64,000 nt of DNA, taken from positions 1 to 64,000 of the forward strand of contig NZ_LZJF01000192.1 of the NCBI RefSeq assembly GCF_001666835.1, given 5' to 3'. Within the stretch, counting starts at the first letter, position 1; each line of letters starts with the position of its first letter. Positions 45,649 through 54,916 of this stretch are shown here, one piece after another. The notes under the pieces were generated by a model. It did not search any database. It saw nothing but the letters and a program-made list of their open reading frames with translations, and was not told the DNA's origin. Both the position numbers and the translations under genes were made by a program. Source of the DNA: Mycobacterium sp. E3251. GTDB taxonomy: Bacteria > Actinomycetota > Actinomycetes > Mycobacteriales > Mycobacteriaceae.

Positions 45649-46464
45649 CTATTCGTCCCGCACTTCTACCAAGGCTTCGCTGGCCGGACGTTCCCCGGTC
45701 CAAGAAATCTGGAGCACGCCAAGGGGCTCCGACTGGTCGAATGCTACCGCCCGGCTCCGATACAGCTCGAGCAGCGCCAGGAAGCGCCCGACGACCTCCA
45801 TCGGCGCCTCGCAGTCGGCGACCAGCTCGGAAAACGTCGCCCAGTGCCCGCTGCCGCGGGATTCCAGGATCGCCAGCAACTTCTTGGCCTGCTCGGGCAC
45901 CGAGACGGCCACCTCGTGCAGGTGCCCGATGGCCACCGTGGGCACGGGACGCGGGCTGAACGCGATCGCGGCGATCTGGGCGAACCGTTCGGCGTCGACC
46001 CCCAGCATCACCTCCGGCAACAGCTCGGTGAACCGGTCCTCCAGCGCCACGGCGCGCGGGTAACTGCGCAGCGCCGTGGCCTCCAGCTCGGCGAACATCT
46101 CCGCGACGTGCTTGAACGCGCGGTACTGCAGCAGCCGGGCGAACAGCAGATCGCGCACCTCCAGCAGCGCCAGGTCCTCTTCGTCGTCGATCTGCCCGGC
46201 CGGCAGCAGCCGGGCGGCCTTGAGGTCGAGCAGGGTCGCGGCGACCACCAGGAACGCGGTCGTCTCCTCCAGGTCGAGCTGGGAGCCGATCTCGCGGGTG
46301 TAGGCGATGAAGTCGTCGGTGACCTGGTGCAGCGCCACCTCGGTGACGTCGAGGCGGTGGGCGAAGATCAGCTGCAGCAGCAGATCGAACGGCCCCTCGA
46401 AGTTGGTCAGGCGGACTTGAAAGCCGTTCTTGGGTGGCGCCTCACCATTTGCGCTGGCCGTCAC
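45649..46464 (-). CDS. scpA: segregation and condensation protein ScpA
   Basis: A 271-residue kleisin with the ScpA start NFEGPFDLLLQLI (about 18-30) and the helical middle FLVVAATLLDLKAARLLP. It bridges Smc heads together with ScpB. The start is GTG 46464, overlapping the parA-like stop by 4 bases. A longer frame runs upstream through 47211 but only as an out-of-frame shadow of the parA-like gene. Confidence 0.94.
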   Translation of the reverse strand: MTASANGEAPPKNGFQVRLTNFEGPFDLLLQLIFAHRLDVTEVALHQVTDDFIAYTREIGSQLDLEETTAFLVVAATLLDLKAARLLPAGQIDDEEDLALLEVRDLLFARLLQYRAFKHVAEMFAELEATALRSYPRAVALEDRFTELLPEVMLGVDAERFAQIAAIAFSPRPVPTVAIGHLHEVAVSVPEQAKKLLAILESRGSGHWATFSELVADCEAPMEVVGRFLALLELYRSRAVAFDQSEPLGVLQISWTGERPASEALVEVRDE

Positions 46465-47324
46465 GCGCCGAATCGGTCGATGAACTCGCGGGCCAGGGCG
46501 CGGTAGGCCACGGCGCCCGTCGAGCGCGGGGCCCAGGTGGTGATGGGTTCGCCGGCCACGCTGGTCTCCGGGAATCGGACGGTTCGGGTGATGACGGTGT
46601 CGAACACGAGGTCGCCGAACCGCTCCACCACGCGGGCCATCACCTCGCGCGAGTTCACGGTGCGCGGGTCGTAGCGGGTCAGCAGGATGCCGCTGATTTC
46701 CAGCTTCGGGTTGAGGCGGTCGCGCACCTTGTCGACGGTGTCGGTCAGCAGCGCCAGGCCGCGCAGCGAGAAGAACTCGCACTCGGTGGGTATCACCACG
46801 CCGTCCGAGCAGGCCAGACCGTTGACGGTGAGCAACCCGAGCGACGGCTGGCAGTCGATCAGGACGTAGTCGTAGCGGTCCAGCACCGGATGCAACGCCC
46901 GGCCCAGCGTCTGCTCCCGGCCCACCTCGTTGACCAGCTGGATCTCGGCGGCGGACAGGTCGATGTTGCTGGGCACCAGGTCCAGGTATTTGATCCGGGT
47001 CTGCATCAGCACGTCGTCGATCGAGACGCGCGGCTCGACCAGCACGTTGTGGATGGTCTTCTCCAGCTCGTAGTGCGGCACACCGAGCCCGGCGGACAGC
47101 GCGCCCTGCGGGTCCATGTCCACCAGCAGCACCCGCCGGCCGTATTCGGCGAGCGCGGCGCCCAGGTTGATCGTCGACGTGGTTTTCCCGACGCCGCCCT
47201 TCTGGTTGCACATCGCGACGACCTGGGCCGGGCCGTGCGAGGTGCGCGGCTGCGGTTCCGGGATCGCCCGCGGCGGCCGCCCGGTCAGACCGAGCTCGAC
47301 GCCGCTGTCCGGCTGCTCAGTCAT
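46461..47324 (-). CDS. ParA/Soj-family ATPase (Rv1708-like)
   Basis: A 287-residue ParA-type ATPase with the deviant Walker A CNQKGGVGKTTSTINLG (about 62-78), Walker A' DMDPQGALS and DCQPSLGLL. It is not the chromosomal parA beside parB; it leads the scpAB operon, so a role in chromosome organisation is likely. ATG 47324 is chosen by similarity to the start of the family member; GTG 47408 in the same frame cannot be excluded. Confidence 0.9.
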   Translation of the reverse strand: MTEQPDSGVELGLTGRPPRAIPEPQPRTSHGPAQVVAMCNQKGGVGKTTSTINLGAALAEYGRRVLLVDMDPQGALSAGLGVPHYELEKTIHNVLVEPRVSIDDVLMQTRIKYLDLVPSNIDLSAAEIQLVNEVGREQTLGRALHPVLDRYDYVLIDCQPSLGLLTVNGLACSDGVVIPTECEFFSLRGLALLTDTVDKVRDRLNPKLEISGILLTRYDPRTVNSREVMARVVERFGDLVFDTVITRTVRFPETSVAGEPITTWAPRSTGAVAYRALAREFIDRFGA

Positions 47325-47512
47325 GGCGGGGGTGTTCGGGAGGTGAACATCGACCGAAAGTCTAACGGGTTCAAGCGCCGAAGCCGGGCGACCCGCAGGG
47401 CGTTTCACCTGCGAATCTCACCGAATTTGCGCTGGTAGCGCGCCTGGCGGCGGTAATTGTTAACAGCAGTCACACCAGCACCACTGGGGCGGTGGTGGGC
47501 GGTTTTCCAACT

Positions 47513-47532
47513 TGATATCGCGGGCGATATCA
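47513..47532. promoter_or_regulatory. 20-bp dyad TGATATCGC-GG-GCGATATCA in divergent promoter region
   Basis: Two perfect 9-bp arms around a 2-bp spacer, centred between the divergent parA-like gene (start 47324 or 47408) and methyltransferase gene (start 47648). This is the strongest operator-like dyad in the window. It does not match the ParB site parS. It could bind a dimeric repressor controlling either or both genes. The rest of the 240-base gap shows no gene. Confidence 0.6.
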
Positions 47533-47647
47533 CGGCGGTGGGCGTCGCGCCGAGATTGCCGTGCGGGCTGTGATTCCGGTGCCGCGACGACCTTGGCGAC
47601 AATCTGGGCGCCCGCTGCCCGGCGCCCGCCCGCACTACTGTGGCGTC

Positions 47648-48400
47648 ATGGACCTGAAGCGACGAATTCCCCTGCTGCGATGGTCGGTCTGGCGGATGGC
47701 GACGGGCGCGCGCAACATCACCACGACGGGTCAGATCGGCGACGGACGCGAGGCCGCCGCGGTGGACTACGTCCTGCGCAACGCCAAGGCCGGCGACATC
47801 GACGACGTGCTGGCCACCATCGACAGGTTCGCCTACGAGAAGTCGATGCTGATCAACGTGGGCGACGAGAAGGGCCGGCTCCTCGACGCCGCGGTGCGCC
47901 GCGCCGACCCGGCGGTGGCGCTGGAGTTGGGCACCTACGTCGGATACGGCGCGCTGCGCATCGCCCGCGCCGCCCCGAACGCCACGGTGTACTCCGTCGA
48001 ACTCGCCGAGGCCAACGCCGCCAACGCCCGGCGCATCTGGGCCCACGCCGGCGTCGCCGACCGGGTGACGTGTGTCGTCGGCACCATCGGTGACGGCGGG
48101 CGCACCCTGGACGCGCTGGCCAACGAGCACGGGTTCGCCTCGAGCGCCCTCGACTTCGCGTTCCTCGACCACGACAAGGACGCCTACCTCGACGACCTGC
48201 ACAGCATCATGGCGCGGGGCTGGCTGCGCCCGGGCGCGATCGTGGTCGCCGACAACGTCCGGGTGCCGGGCGCGCCGAAGTACCGCGAGTACATGCGCCG
48301 GCAGCAGGGCAAGCAATGGAACACCGTCGAGCACAAGACGCACCTGGAATACCAGTCGTTGGTGTCCGACCTGGTGCTGGAGTCCGAGTACCTGGGTTAG
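47648..48400 (+). CDS. O-methyltransferase (catechol-O-methyltransferase-like)
   Basis: A 250-residue class I SAM methyltransferase of the COMT type. ALELGTYVGYGALRIA (about 97-112) is motif I, VYSVEL the ribose-binding acidic loop, DFAFLDHDKDAY the metal-binding region, and VVADNV the second metal site. It matches Rv1703c in neighbourhood. The substrate is unknown, probably a diphenol. ATG 47648. It is convergent with the DUF2470 gene, 8 bases apart. Confidence 0.88.
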   Translation: MDLKRRIPLLRWSVWRMATGARNITTTGQIGDGREAAAVDYVLRNAKAGDIDDVLATIDRFAYEKSMLINVGDEKGRLLDAAVRRADPAVALELGTYVGYGALRIARAAPNATVYSVELAEANAANARRIWAHAGVADRVTCVVGTIGDGGRTLDALANEHGFASSALDFAFLDHDKDAYLDDLHSIMARGWLRPGAIVVADNVRVPGAPKYREYMRRQQGKQWNTVEHKTHLEYQSLVSDLVLESEYLG

Positions 48401-48408
48401 GTAGGCAC

Positions 48409-49203
48409 TCAGCTTTCGGCCGCGTGCGCCAAATCCGCTGTGGCCGAACGCAATTGATCGGCGGAGTCCAGCCGCACCGGAAAGCCCACCCTGGTGTAGG
48501 CCACCCCACGGGGCGTGTGCACCCGCAGGTCCAAGCCGTAGCGGTCGACGCCGGTGCAGACCGCACTGTCGGTGTCGGGGTAGCCGCCGAACGCCCGGGC
48601 CATCGCCGCGAGGGCGCCGGCGTGGTCGGCGTTGAGATGGGCGATGGCCCGGACCGCAGCGGGCGCAACCGGATCCGGCGAGGCGGCGGCATACTGTTCG
48701 CCGCTGGCCGAGTCCATTCGGCCATACCCGCCTACCCAACGCACCCGCTGAACTTTGAGCACCCACAACGTGAAGTCGCTGAAGTCGAGGTAGTAACGCG
48801 CAGCCGGCACCGCATTCAGGTAAGCCGCCCGAGCGGCGTCCCGTTCGGTGTCCGGCTGGCCGACCACGCCTGCCAACGTGATTCGATGGCCCGCGAGTGG
48901 ATCGGGGTTGCTGGTCGCCCCCACGATCGACAGGCTGGCTCTCGGCTCGGCAGCCAAGTTGCGGCCGTGCTCGGCCAAATTCGAGACGCAGAGCACGGGC
49001 ATCCCACCGAGCAGTCCATAGGCCACCAATGACGCCCACGGGTCGCCTTCGGCGGTCAACGTGGCGAGTGTGGCGGCATTGGTAGCGGCGGCGATCGTGC
49101 GGGCCTCCTCCGCCGCGGACGGACGAGCGGAGTTGGTCGGGGGCCGCAACGGCTGGGGCATCGAAGGCGCGCCGCCGGGGTCGCCATGATCGCGAATCGC
49201 CAC
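48409..49203 (-). CDS. HugZ-like protein: PPOX split barrel plus DUF2470
   Basis: A 264-residue protein. Residues about 30-165 form a pyridoxamine-phosphate-oxidase split barrel (TLTAEGDPWASLVAYG, PRASLSIVG). The C-terminal 90 residues are a DUF2470 domain (AIAHLNADHAGALAAMARAFGG). This pairing is typical of heme-binding or heme-degrading proteins of the HugZ/GluTR-binding group. The start GTG 49203 is not well supported; an ATG 14 codons in is an alternative. Confidence 0.78.
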   Translation of the reverse strand: MAIRDHGDPGGAPSMPQPLRPPTNSARPSAAEEARTIAAATNAATLATLTAEGDPWASLVAYGLLGGMPVLCVSNLAEHGRNLAAEPRASLSIVGATSNPDPLAGHRITLAGVVGQPDTERDAARAAYLNAVPAARYYLDFSDFTLWVLKVQRVRWVGGYGRMDSASGEQYAAASPDPVAPAAVRAIAHLNADHAGALAAMARAFGGYPDTDSAVCTGVDRYGLDLRVHTPRGVAYTRVGFPVRLDSADQLRSATADLAHAAES

Positions 49204-49240
49204 GAATACGAGGTTACCGCAGCAACATTGGCGATCCCGA

Positions 49241-50182
49241 TTACTGCGCGCGCGGATGCGCTTCCGCCCACACCTCGCGCAGCGCGTGCACGGTGACCAT
49301 CGTGTAGATCTGGGTCGTCGTCACCGAGGCGTGGCCCAGCAACTCCTGCACGACGCGCACGTCGGCGCCGCCCTCGAGCAGGTGGGTGGCGAACGAGTGC
49401 CGCAGCATGTGCGGCGACACGCCCGACGTGATCCCGGCGCGCTCCGCGGCGTCCTGCAGGACCTGCCACGCGCTTTGCCGCGACAGCCGGCCGCCGCGCA
49501 CATTGAGGAAGATGGCCGGTATGCCGCGGCCGCGGCGGGCCAGGTCCGGTCGGCCACGCACCAGATAGGCGTCCAGCGCGTGCACCGCGGGCCGCCCGAT
49601 CGGCACCAGCCGCTGCTTGCCGCCCTTGCCGCGCAGCAGCACCGACCTGGCCCGGGTATCGACGTCGTCGACGTCGAGGCCGACGGCCTCGGAGATGCGC
49701 GCCCCGGTCGAATAGAGAAGCTCCAGCAGCGTCCGGTTGCGCAGCGTGAGCGGGCCGTCGGACGCGCTGTCGCCGCCCGCGCCGTCCAGCAGCGCCAGCA
49801 CCTGGTCGATGGTCAGACTCTTGGGGAGCCGGCGGCCCGGGGTGGGCGGGCGGACCGCGCGCGCCACGTCCAGCTCGGCGAGGCCTTCGGCCGCGGCGAA
49901 TCGGTGTAAGCCGCGCACCGCGATCAGGGCCCGTGCCGCCGACACCGCGGACAGCGCCGGGCTTCCCGAGTCGGGGTCGCCGCGACGCAACGCCACCAGA
50001 AATTCGCTCACGTCGTCCTCGCCCACCTTGGCGATGTCGTGAATCCCGCGGTCCGACAGGTGCTTGGCGTAGCGGCGCAGGTCGCGCCGATAGGAGCTGA
50101 GGGTGTTCGCCGCGACGCCCCGTTCGATCGTGAGGTGGTCGAGGTAGCCCTGCACTTGGGTGTCCAGGGCCACCGTTGTCAT
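49241..50182 (-). CDS. xerD: tyrosine recombinase XerD
   Basis: A 313-residue site-specific recombinase for dimer resolution at dif. The N-terminal SAM-like domain (VQGYLDHLTIERGVAANTLSSY) is followed by the catalytic domain with STGARISE (first Arg), HMLRHSFATHLLEGG (HxxR), LLGHAS and the tyrosine of TTQIYT. ATG 50182 overlaps the stop of the nudix gene. Its length and order pyrG-nudix-xerD match the mycobacterial core, so it is not a phage integrase. Confidence 0.95.
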   Translation of the reverse strand: MTTVALDTQVQGYLDHLTIERGVAANTLSSYRRDLRRYAKHLSDRGIHDIAKVGEDDVSEFLVALRRGDPDSGSPALSAVSAARALIAVRGLHRFAAAEGLAELDVARAVRPPTPGRRLPKSLTIDQVLALLDGAGGDSASDGPLTLRNRTLLELLYSTGARISEAVGLDVDDVDTRARSVLLRGKGGKQRLVPIGRPAVHALDAYLVRGRPDLARRGRGIPAIFLNVRGGRLSRQSAWQVLQDAAERAGITSGVSPHMLRHSFATHLLEGGADVRVVQELLGHASVTTTQIYTMVTVHALREVWAEAHPRAQ

Positions 50183-50802
50183 TGGGTGGCCTTCCGTGCG
50201 ACGAACGCCGTCGGCTTGTCGGCCCACGGGCTGTCCACCGGCCGCGGCTCGGCGACGCCCTCGGTTACCACGTGAGCGGCCAGAATCCCGGCAATCGCAA
50301 TGGAATTCACGATCTCACCGCTGAACACCTGGCGGACCGCCTCGGCGACGGGAACCCAGCGCATCGTCATGTCGGCTTCCTCGTGATGTGCCTCCGGGCG
50401 CTGTACTTCGGTCAGCTCGGTGGCCAGATACACCCGCACCGATTCGTCGCTGAAGCCCGGCGCGGAATTCAGGTCGACCAGCACCTGCCATGTGCCGGCC
50501 CGCAGGCCGACCTCCTCCTGGAGTTCACGGGCCGCCGTCTGCTGCGGCGGCTCCCCCACCACATCCAGCAACCCGGCCGGCAGCTCCCACAATCGCCGGC
50601 CGAACGCGTGGCGGTATTGGTAGACCATCGCGATCTCGTCGTCTTCGCTCAACGCCACAATGGCGACGGCCCCGTAATGCTCGACGACTTCGCGAATCGC
50701 GGTGGTACCGCCCGGCATTCGGACCTGGTCACTGCGCAGCGCGAAAATCTTTCCCGTGTACAGCGTTTCGGATGACGCCGTCTCGAAATCGTGTTCAGCC
50801 AC
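50179..50802 (-). CDS. Nudix hydrolase, ADP-ribose pyrophosphatase type
   Basis: A 207-residue Nudix protein. The box GLLDVVGEPPQQTAARELQE and following EVGL fit GX5EX7REUXEEXGU. It resembles Rv1700, an ADP-ribose pyrophosphatase. GTG 50802 lies within the last codons of pyrG (8-base overlap), and its stop overlaps xerD, so pyrG-nudix-xerD are one operon. Confidence 0.92.
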   Translation of the reverse strand: MAEHDFETASSETLYTGKIFALRSDQVRMPGGTTAIREVVEHYGAVAIVALSEDDEIAMVYQYRHAFGRRLWELPAGLLDVVGEPPQQTAARELQEEVGLRAGTWQVLVDLNSAPGFSDESVRVYLATELTEVQRPEAHHEEADMTMRWVPVAEAVRQVFSGEIVNSIAIAGILAAHVVTEGVAEPRPVDSPWADKPTAFVARKATQ

Positions 50803-52546
50803 GGGCAGCGGGCTCAGGCAACGACTGGCTGACGCCGTCCCGCTGCTGGTTGCCGTTGGAGCCGTGCTCGGGAATCTCCACCGGCAGCAGCTCGCCCGAC
50901 TGGTAGTCGAGGGCCGCCCCGACGAACGCGACGAACAACGGGTGCGGCCGGGTGGGCCGGCTCTTCAGCTCCGGGTGGGCCTGGGTGCCGACGATGAACG
51001 GATGCACCTCCGGCGGGTATTCGACGAACTCCACCAGGTGCCCGTCGGGTGAGGTTCCGGAGAACCGCAGGCCGCTCTCGGCGATCTTGTCGCGGTAGGA
51101 GTTGTTGACCTCGTAGCGGTGCCGGTGCCGCTCCGACACCTGCGTGGTGTCGTACGCCCGCGCGACGATCGAATCCGGCTGCAGCACGGCGGGATAGGCA
51201 CCCAGCCGCATGGTGCCACCCAGGTCCGCCTGGCCCGCCACGATGTCGACCTGGTCGGCCATCGTGGAGATGACCGGATCCGGTGTCTCGGGGTCGAACT
51301 CGGCCGAGTTGGCCCGGTCGAGCCCCGCCGAGCGCGCGGCTTCGATCACGATGCACTGCAGGCCGAGGCACAGGCCCAGCACCGGCAGCCCGCGCGAGCG
51401 CGCGTAGCGGATGGCGCCGATCTTGCCCTCGATCCCGCGGATGCCGAAGCCGCCGGGGATCAGCACGCCGTGCACGTCACCCAGGGCCGCCGTCGCGCCC
51501 GCCGCGGTCTCGCAGTCGTCGGAGGCCACCCATTGCATCTCCACCTTGGCGTGGTGCTTGAAACCACCGGCGCGCAACGCCTCGGTGACCGACAGGTAGG
51601 CGTCGGAGAGTTCAACGTACTTGCCCACCAAGGCAATCCGTACGGTTTCGTGCGGCTCGTGCACCCGGCGCAGCAGGTCGTCCCACTCGGTCCAGTCGAC
51701 GTCGCGGAACGGCAGGTTGAGCCGGCGCACCACGTACGCGTCGAGTTCCTCGCGGTGCAGCCGCTTCGGGATGTCATAGATCGACGGCGCGTCCGGGGTG
51801 GAGATGACGCCGTCGATGTCGACGTCACACATCAGCGCGATCTTGTTCTTCAGCGCTTCGGGCACGTCCCGGTCGCAGCGCAGGATCAGCGCGTCCGGCG
51901 TGATACCGATGCTGCGCAGCGCCGCCACGGAGTGCTGGGTGGGCTTGGTCTTGAGTTCGCCCGACGGAGCCAGGTACGGCACCAGCGAGACGTGCAGGAA
52001 GAAGACGTTCTCCCGGCCCAGGTCGTGGCGGACCTGGCGCGCCGCCTCCAGGAACGGCTGCGACTCGATATCGCCGACGGTGCCGCCGATCTCGGTGATG
52101 ACCACGTCCGGGCGGTTGCCCTGGGCGTCCGGCTGGGCCATCGCCAGGATCCGGCTCTTGATCTCGTCGGTGATGTGCGGGATCACCTGCACGGTGTCAC
52201 CGAGGTATTCGCCGCGGCGCTCCTTGGCGATGACCGTCGAATACACTTGGCCCGTCGTGACATTCGCCGAGCCGGACAGGTCGCGATCCAGGAACCGCTC
52301 GTAGTGGCCGACATCGAGGTCGGTCTCGGCGCCGTCCTCGGTGACGAACACCTCGCCGTGCTGGAACGGGTTCATGGTGCCCGGGTCGACGTTGAGGTAG
52401 GGATCGAGCTTTTGCATCGTCACGTACAACCCGCGGGCCGTCAGTAGCTGACCGAGGCTGCTAGCGGTAAGACCCTTGCCCAGAGAGGACGCGACGCCCC
52501 CGCTGACGAAGAGGTGCTTGGTGGCGGTTTGCGGGTGCTTTCGCAC
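50795..52546 (-). CDS. pyrG: CTP synthase
   Basis: A 583-residue enzyme that aminates UTP to CTP. The N-terminal synthetase domain starts KHLFVSGGVASSLGKGLTAS (P-loop-like). The C-terminal glutaminase has the cysteine nucleophile in GLCLGLQ and the HPEL histidine near the end. The start is GTG 52546, with GGAGG 6 bases upstream; the longer frame to 52639 is not needed. Confidence 0.97.
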   Translation of the reverse strand: MRKHPQTATKHLFVSGGVASSLGKGLTASSLGQLLTARGLYVTMQKLDPYLNVDPGTMNPFQHGEVFVTEDGAETDLDVGHYERFLDRDLSGSANVTTGQVYSTVIAKERRGEYLGDTVQVIPHITDEIKSRILAMAQPDAQGNRPDVVITEIGGTVGDIESQPFLEAARQVRHDLGRENVFFLHVSLVPYLAPSGELKTKPTQHSVAALRSIGITPDALILRCDRDVPEALKNKIALMCDVDIDGVISTPDAPSIYDIPKRLHREELDAYVVRRLNLPFRDVDWTEWDDLLRRVHEPHETVRIALVGKYVELSDAYLSVTEALRAGGFKHHAKVEMQWVASDDCETAAGATAALGDVHGVLIPGGFGIRGIEGKIGAIRYARSRGLPVLGLCLGLQCIVIEAARSAGLDRANSAEFDPETPDPVISTMADQVDIVAGQADLGGTMRLGAYPAVLQPDSIVARAYDTTQVSERHRHRYEVNNSYRDKIAESGLRFSGTSPDGHLVEFVEYPPEVHPFIVGTQAHPELKSRPTRPHPLFVAFVGAALDYQSGELLPVEIPEHGSNGNQQRDGVSQSLPEPAARG

Positions 52547-52667
52547 AGGCGGCCTCCGTGAAGACGGGCAGGGCGTCGAATGTTCTAGCGAATAACTAGT
52601 TGGGCCTGCCGACCCACGGAAACCCACCCTAACATCCACGACCGAAGTGTCGCGGCGAACACGCCCG

Positions 52668-53612
52668 CTACTGAGGCACCGTGATCGATGTCGCGCCGTG
52701 ACCGGTGCCGTACTGACCGGCGTGGCCGCCGTTCATCAGGTCGTGCAGGCCCAGCACCGCGGTGATGCGGCCGGGCGCGGTGTCGACGTCGTCGACGGTG
52801 CTGACCGCCGAGTTCATTCCGGCGTCGGCGCGCGTCACGGCGACCGCGGCGCCGCCGGTCGCCGAACCGTCCCGCCCGGCCAGCAGGGTGCCCGAGCCGT
52901 GCGGCGCCAGCGCGGCGGCGAGCCGGGCGACGCTGACGCCCTGATTGCCGGCGTCCTGGGGAAGCGCGCCACCGGTGACGACCAGCGCGGCATTTGCCGC
53001 GCCCAGGTGATCGCTCGGCTGATAGGTGATGAAACCCGTGTCGCGCAGCGCCGCCAGCACGGTGTCGCGCTGCGGCTCGTCGACCGGCGGGATCGCCGGG
53101 TTGGCGTTGATCAGCAGCGCGATGCCCATCAGGTCGCCGGCCTGCGAGCCCTGGTCGACGAGCTTGGTGCTCAATTGCTGACCGGCGGGCAGAATCGACG
53201 AGTTCACCACGGTCTGCAGCTTCTCCGCGGAATTGGCCTCGACGAATTCGCTCGTCAACGACACGGTTCCGGTCACCGCGCCGCCGGCCTGACCGATGAA
53301 CTTCGACACCGCGGCCACGTCGTCGTCTTTGGCGTCCGGGGTACGAAACACCACGACCGACTTGCCGGCGAGCGCGTCGTGCACGATCCGGCCGACCAAT
53401 TGGGTGTCGAAATTGTTTGCCGCGCTGAGCTTCTCATTCAGCACGTTCTTCTGGTCGTTGAGCCCGTTGATCTGCGTGTGCAGGTCCCGCTTCTCGTCAC
53501 GCAGGCTGGACAGCAGGGTGTCGGACAGGAAACCGGATCCGAGCACGACTCCCACGGCCAACGCCAGAAACACGGCGGCCAGCGATAAAGCGTGTTGGCG
53601 TAGCGAGATCAT
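52668..53612 (-). CDS. mctB: outer-membrane copper-transport/cell-separation protein MctB (SteB)
   Basis: A 314-residue protein with an N-terminal membrane anchor (about 9-27), a coiled-coil segment (DEKRDLHTQINGLNDQKNV) and an extracytoplasmic domain. It matches Rv1698, reported as mycobacterial copper transport protein B; the corynebacterial orthologue SteB works with SteA in cell separation. ATG 53612. It lies 9 bases after the steA stop, so the two genes are one operon. Confidence 0.9.
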   Translation of the reverse strand: MISLRQHALSLAAVFLALAVGVVLGSGFLSDTLLSSLRDEKRDLHTQINGLNDQKNVLNEKLSAANNFDTQLVGRIVHDALAGKSVVVFRTPDAKDDDVAAVSKFIGQAGGAVTGTVSLTSEFVEANSAEKLQTVVNSSILPAGQQLSTKLVDQGSQAGDLMGIALLINANPAIPPVDEPQRDTVLAALRDTGFITYQPSDHLGAANAALVVTGGALPQDAGNQGVSVARLAAALAPHGSGTLLAGRDGSATGGAAVAVTRADAGMNSAVSTVDDVDTAPGRITAVLGLHDLMNGGHAGQYGTGHGATSITVPQ

Positions 53613-53621
53613 CTTCGGCCC

Positions 53622-54803
53622 CTAGCTCACCAAGTGCTGAACCCAGAGCGAGAAGTGGTTCCAGTAGTCGGTGACCCAGTGCAGCACCAGGCCGTCGGTG
53701 CGGGACACCCACAGGGCGACGATGACGGCGATCAGCATCGTCAGCGCCAGCAGCGCGATGGCGCCCGCCGAGATGTGGTTGCGGTACAGCGTGGCCACGG
53801 CCTTGGCGTCCACCACCTTCTCCCCCACCCGAAGCCTGGTCAGGAACGTCGAGGGGTTGCTGTGCGCACGCGTCCGGTCGAAGAACGTCTCGATGTTGGC
53901 GGTGTGGCCGGCGGTCACGAGCAGCGCGGCGCCGTGGTGATCGGCCAGCAGCAGGGCCAGGTCGATCGCCGAGCCCGCGGCCGGGAATGTCATCGCCCCG
54001 ACACCGAGGTCCTGGATGCGCTCCAGACCGGGCGCGTGGCCGTCGGCGTCGGCGGGCAGGACGACCTGGGCGCCGCACTTGAGGGCGTCGGCACTGATCT
54101 GGTCGGGGTCGCCGACGATGACCTGGGGGCGATAGCCCGCCTTGCGCAACACATCCGCGCCGCTGCCCACGCCGAAGAGCACCGGCTGATACTCCTTGAT
54201 GAACGGCTTGAGGGACTTCAGGTCCTCCTCGGCACTGGGCTCGTCGGCGACGATCACCACGTGCCGGCGGCGCAGGTCGACGTCGATGTCGGGAATGCCG
54301 ATGCCGTCGATCAACAGCGGGCTTTCGCTCTTGATGAACTCGATCGTGTTGCCGGCGAAGGCCTCCAGGTGCGCGGACAGGCCGCTCTTGGCCTCCCGCA
54401 TCAGGTCGGCAATGTCGTGATCGGTGCGCTCGGTGCCGCGGACCAGCCTGCGGTCGCCGGAGTACACCCCGCCCTCGTGCAGCCGGATCTTGGCGCCGTC
54501 CTTCACCTTCTTGAAGATGTCCGGCCCGGTCTCGTCGATCAGGGTGACCCCGTTGTTGACCAGCACCTCCGGGCCCATGTTGGGGTAGCGGCCCGAGACC
54601 GACGGCGAGGCGTTGACGACCGCGGCGATATCGGCCTCCACCAGGGCGTCCGCCGTGATGCGGTCCAAATCCAGGACGTCGAGCACCACGATGTCGCCGG
54701 GGCACACCCTGCGCAGCAATCGGTCGATGTTCCGGTCCACCCGGGCGGTGCCGACAAGCCCCGGCCGGGCGGTGTTACGGGTTAGCAGGCCTGACATCTT
54801 CAT
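53622..54803 (-). CDS. steA: SteA-like membrane protein (Rv1697)
   Basis: A 393-residue protein. The thiamin-pyrophosphokinase-like fold (VGVGSGADVLRKAGYRPQVIVGDPDQIS) occupies the middle, and one C-terminal membrane helix (GAIALLALTMLIAVIVALWV) precedes a short tail. Corynebacterial SteA with SteB participates in the RipC-FtsEX cell-separation pathway. The start ATG 54803 has a second ATG two codons on. The 113-base gap upstream holds its promoter; a TAGATA hexamer there is a candidate -10. Confidence 0.88.
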   Translation of the reverse strand: MKMSGLLTRNTARPGLVGTARVDRNIDRLLRRVCPGDIVVLDVLDLDRITADALVEADIAAVVNASPSVSGRYPNMGPEVLVNNGVTLIDETGPDIFKKVKDGAKIRLHEGGVYSGDRRLVRGTERTDHDIADLMREAKSGLSAHLEAFAGNTIEFIKSESPLLIDGIGIPDIDVDLRRRHVVIVADEPSAEEDLKSLKPFIKEYQPVLFGVGSGADVLRKAGYRPQVIVGDPDQISADALKCGAQVVLPADADGHAPGLERIQDLGVGAMTFPAAGSAIDLALLLADHHGAALLVTAGHTANIETFFDRTRAHSNPSTFLTRLRVGEKVVDAKAVATLYRNHISAGAIALLALTMLIAVIVALWVSRTDGLVLHWVTDYWNHFSLWVQHLVS

Positions 54804-54916
54804 GGGGGCGATTCTGTCGGTGATGCAAGGAGGACGCGTGGAGGCGCGCCGTAACACCAGCCTCAGAAGTTATCTAGAGTCCCATTAGTCACATCTGTAT
54901 TAAGGGTTCCCGACGG

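Noticed and set aside
45649..47211. Apparent 520-codon extension of ScpA
   Set aside because: The part beyond GTG 46464 is an out-of-frame reading of the parA-like gene.
47513..47532. parS site for ParB
   Set aside because: The dyad is not the parS consensus (TGTTTCACGTGAAACA), and no parB is nearby.
49241..50182. Phage integrase
   Set aside because: Length, motifs and the pyrG-nudix-xerD order identify the core recombinase XerD.
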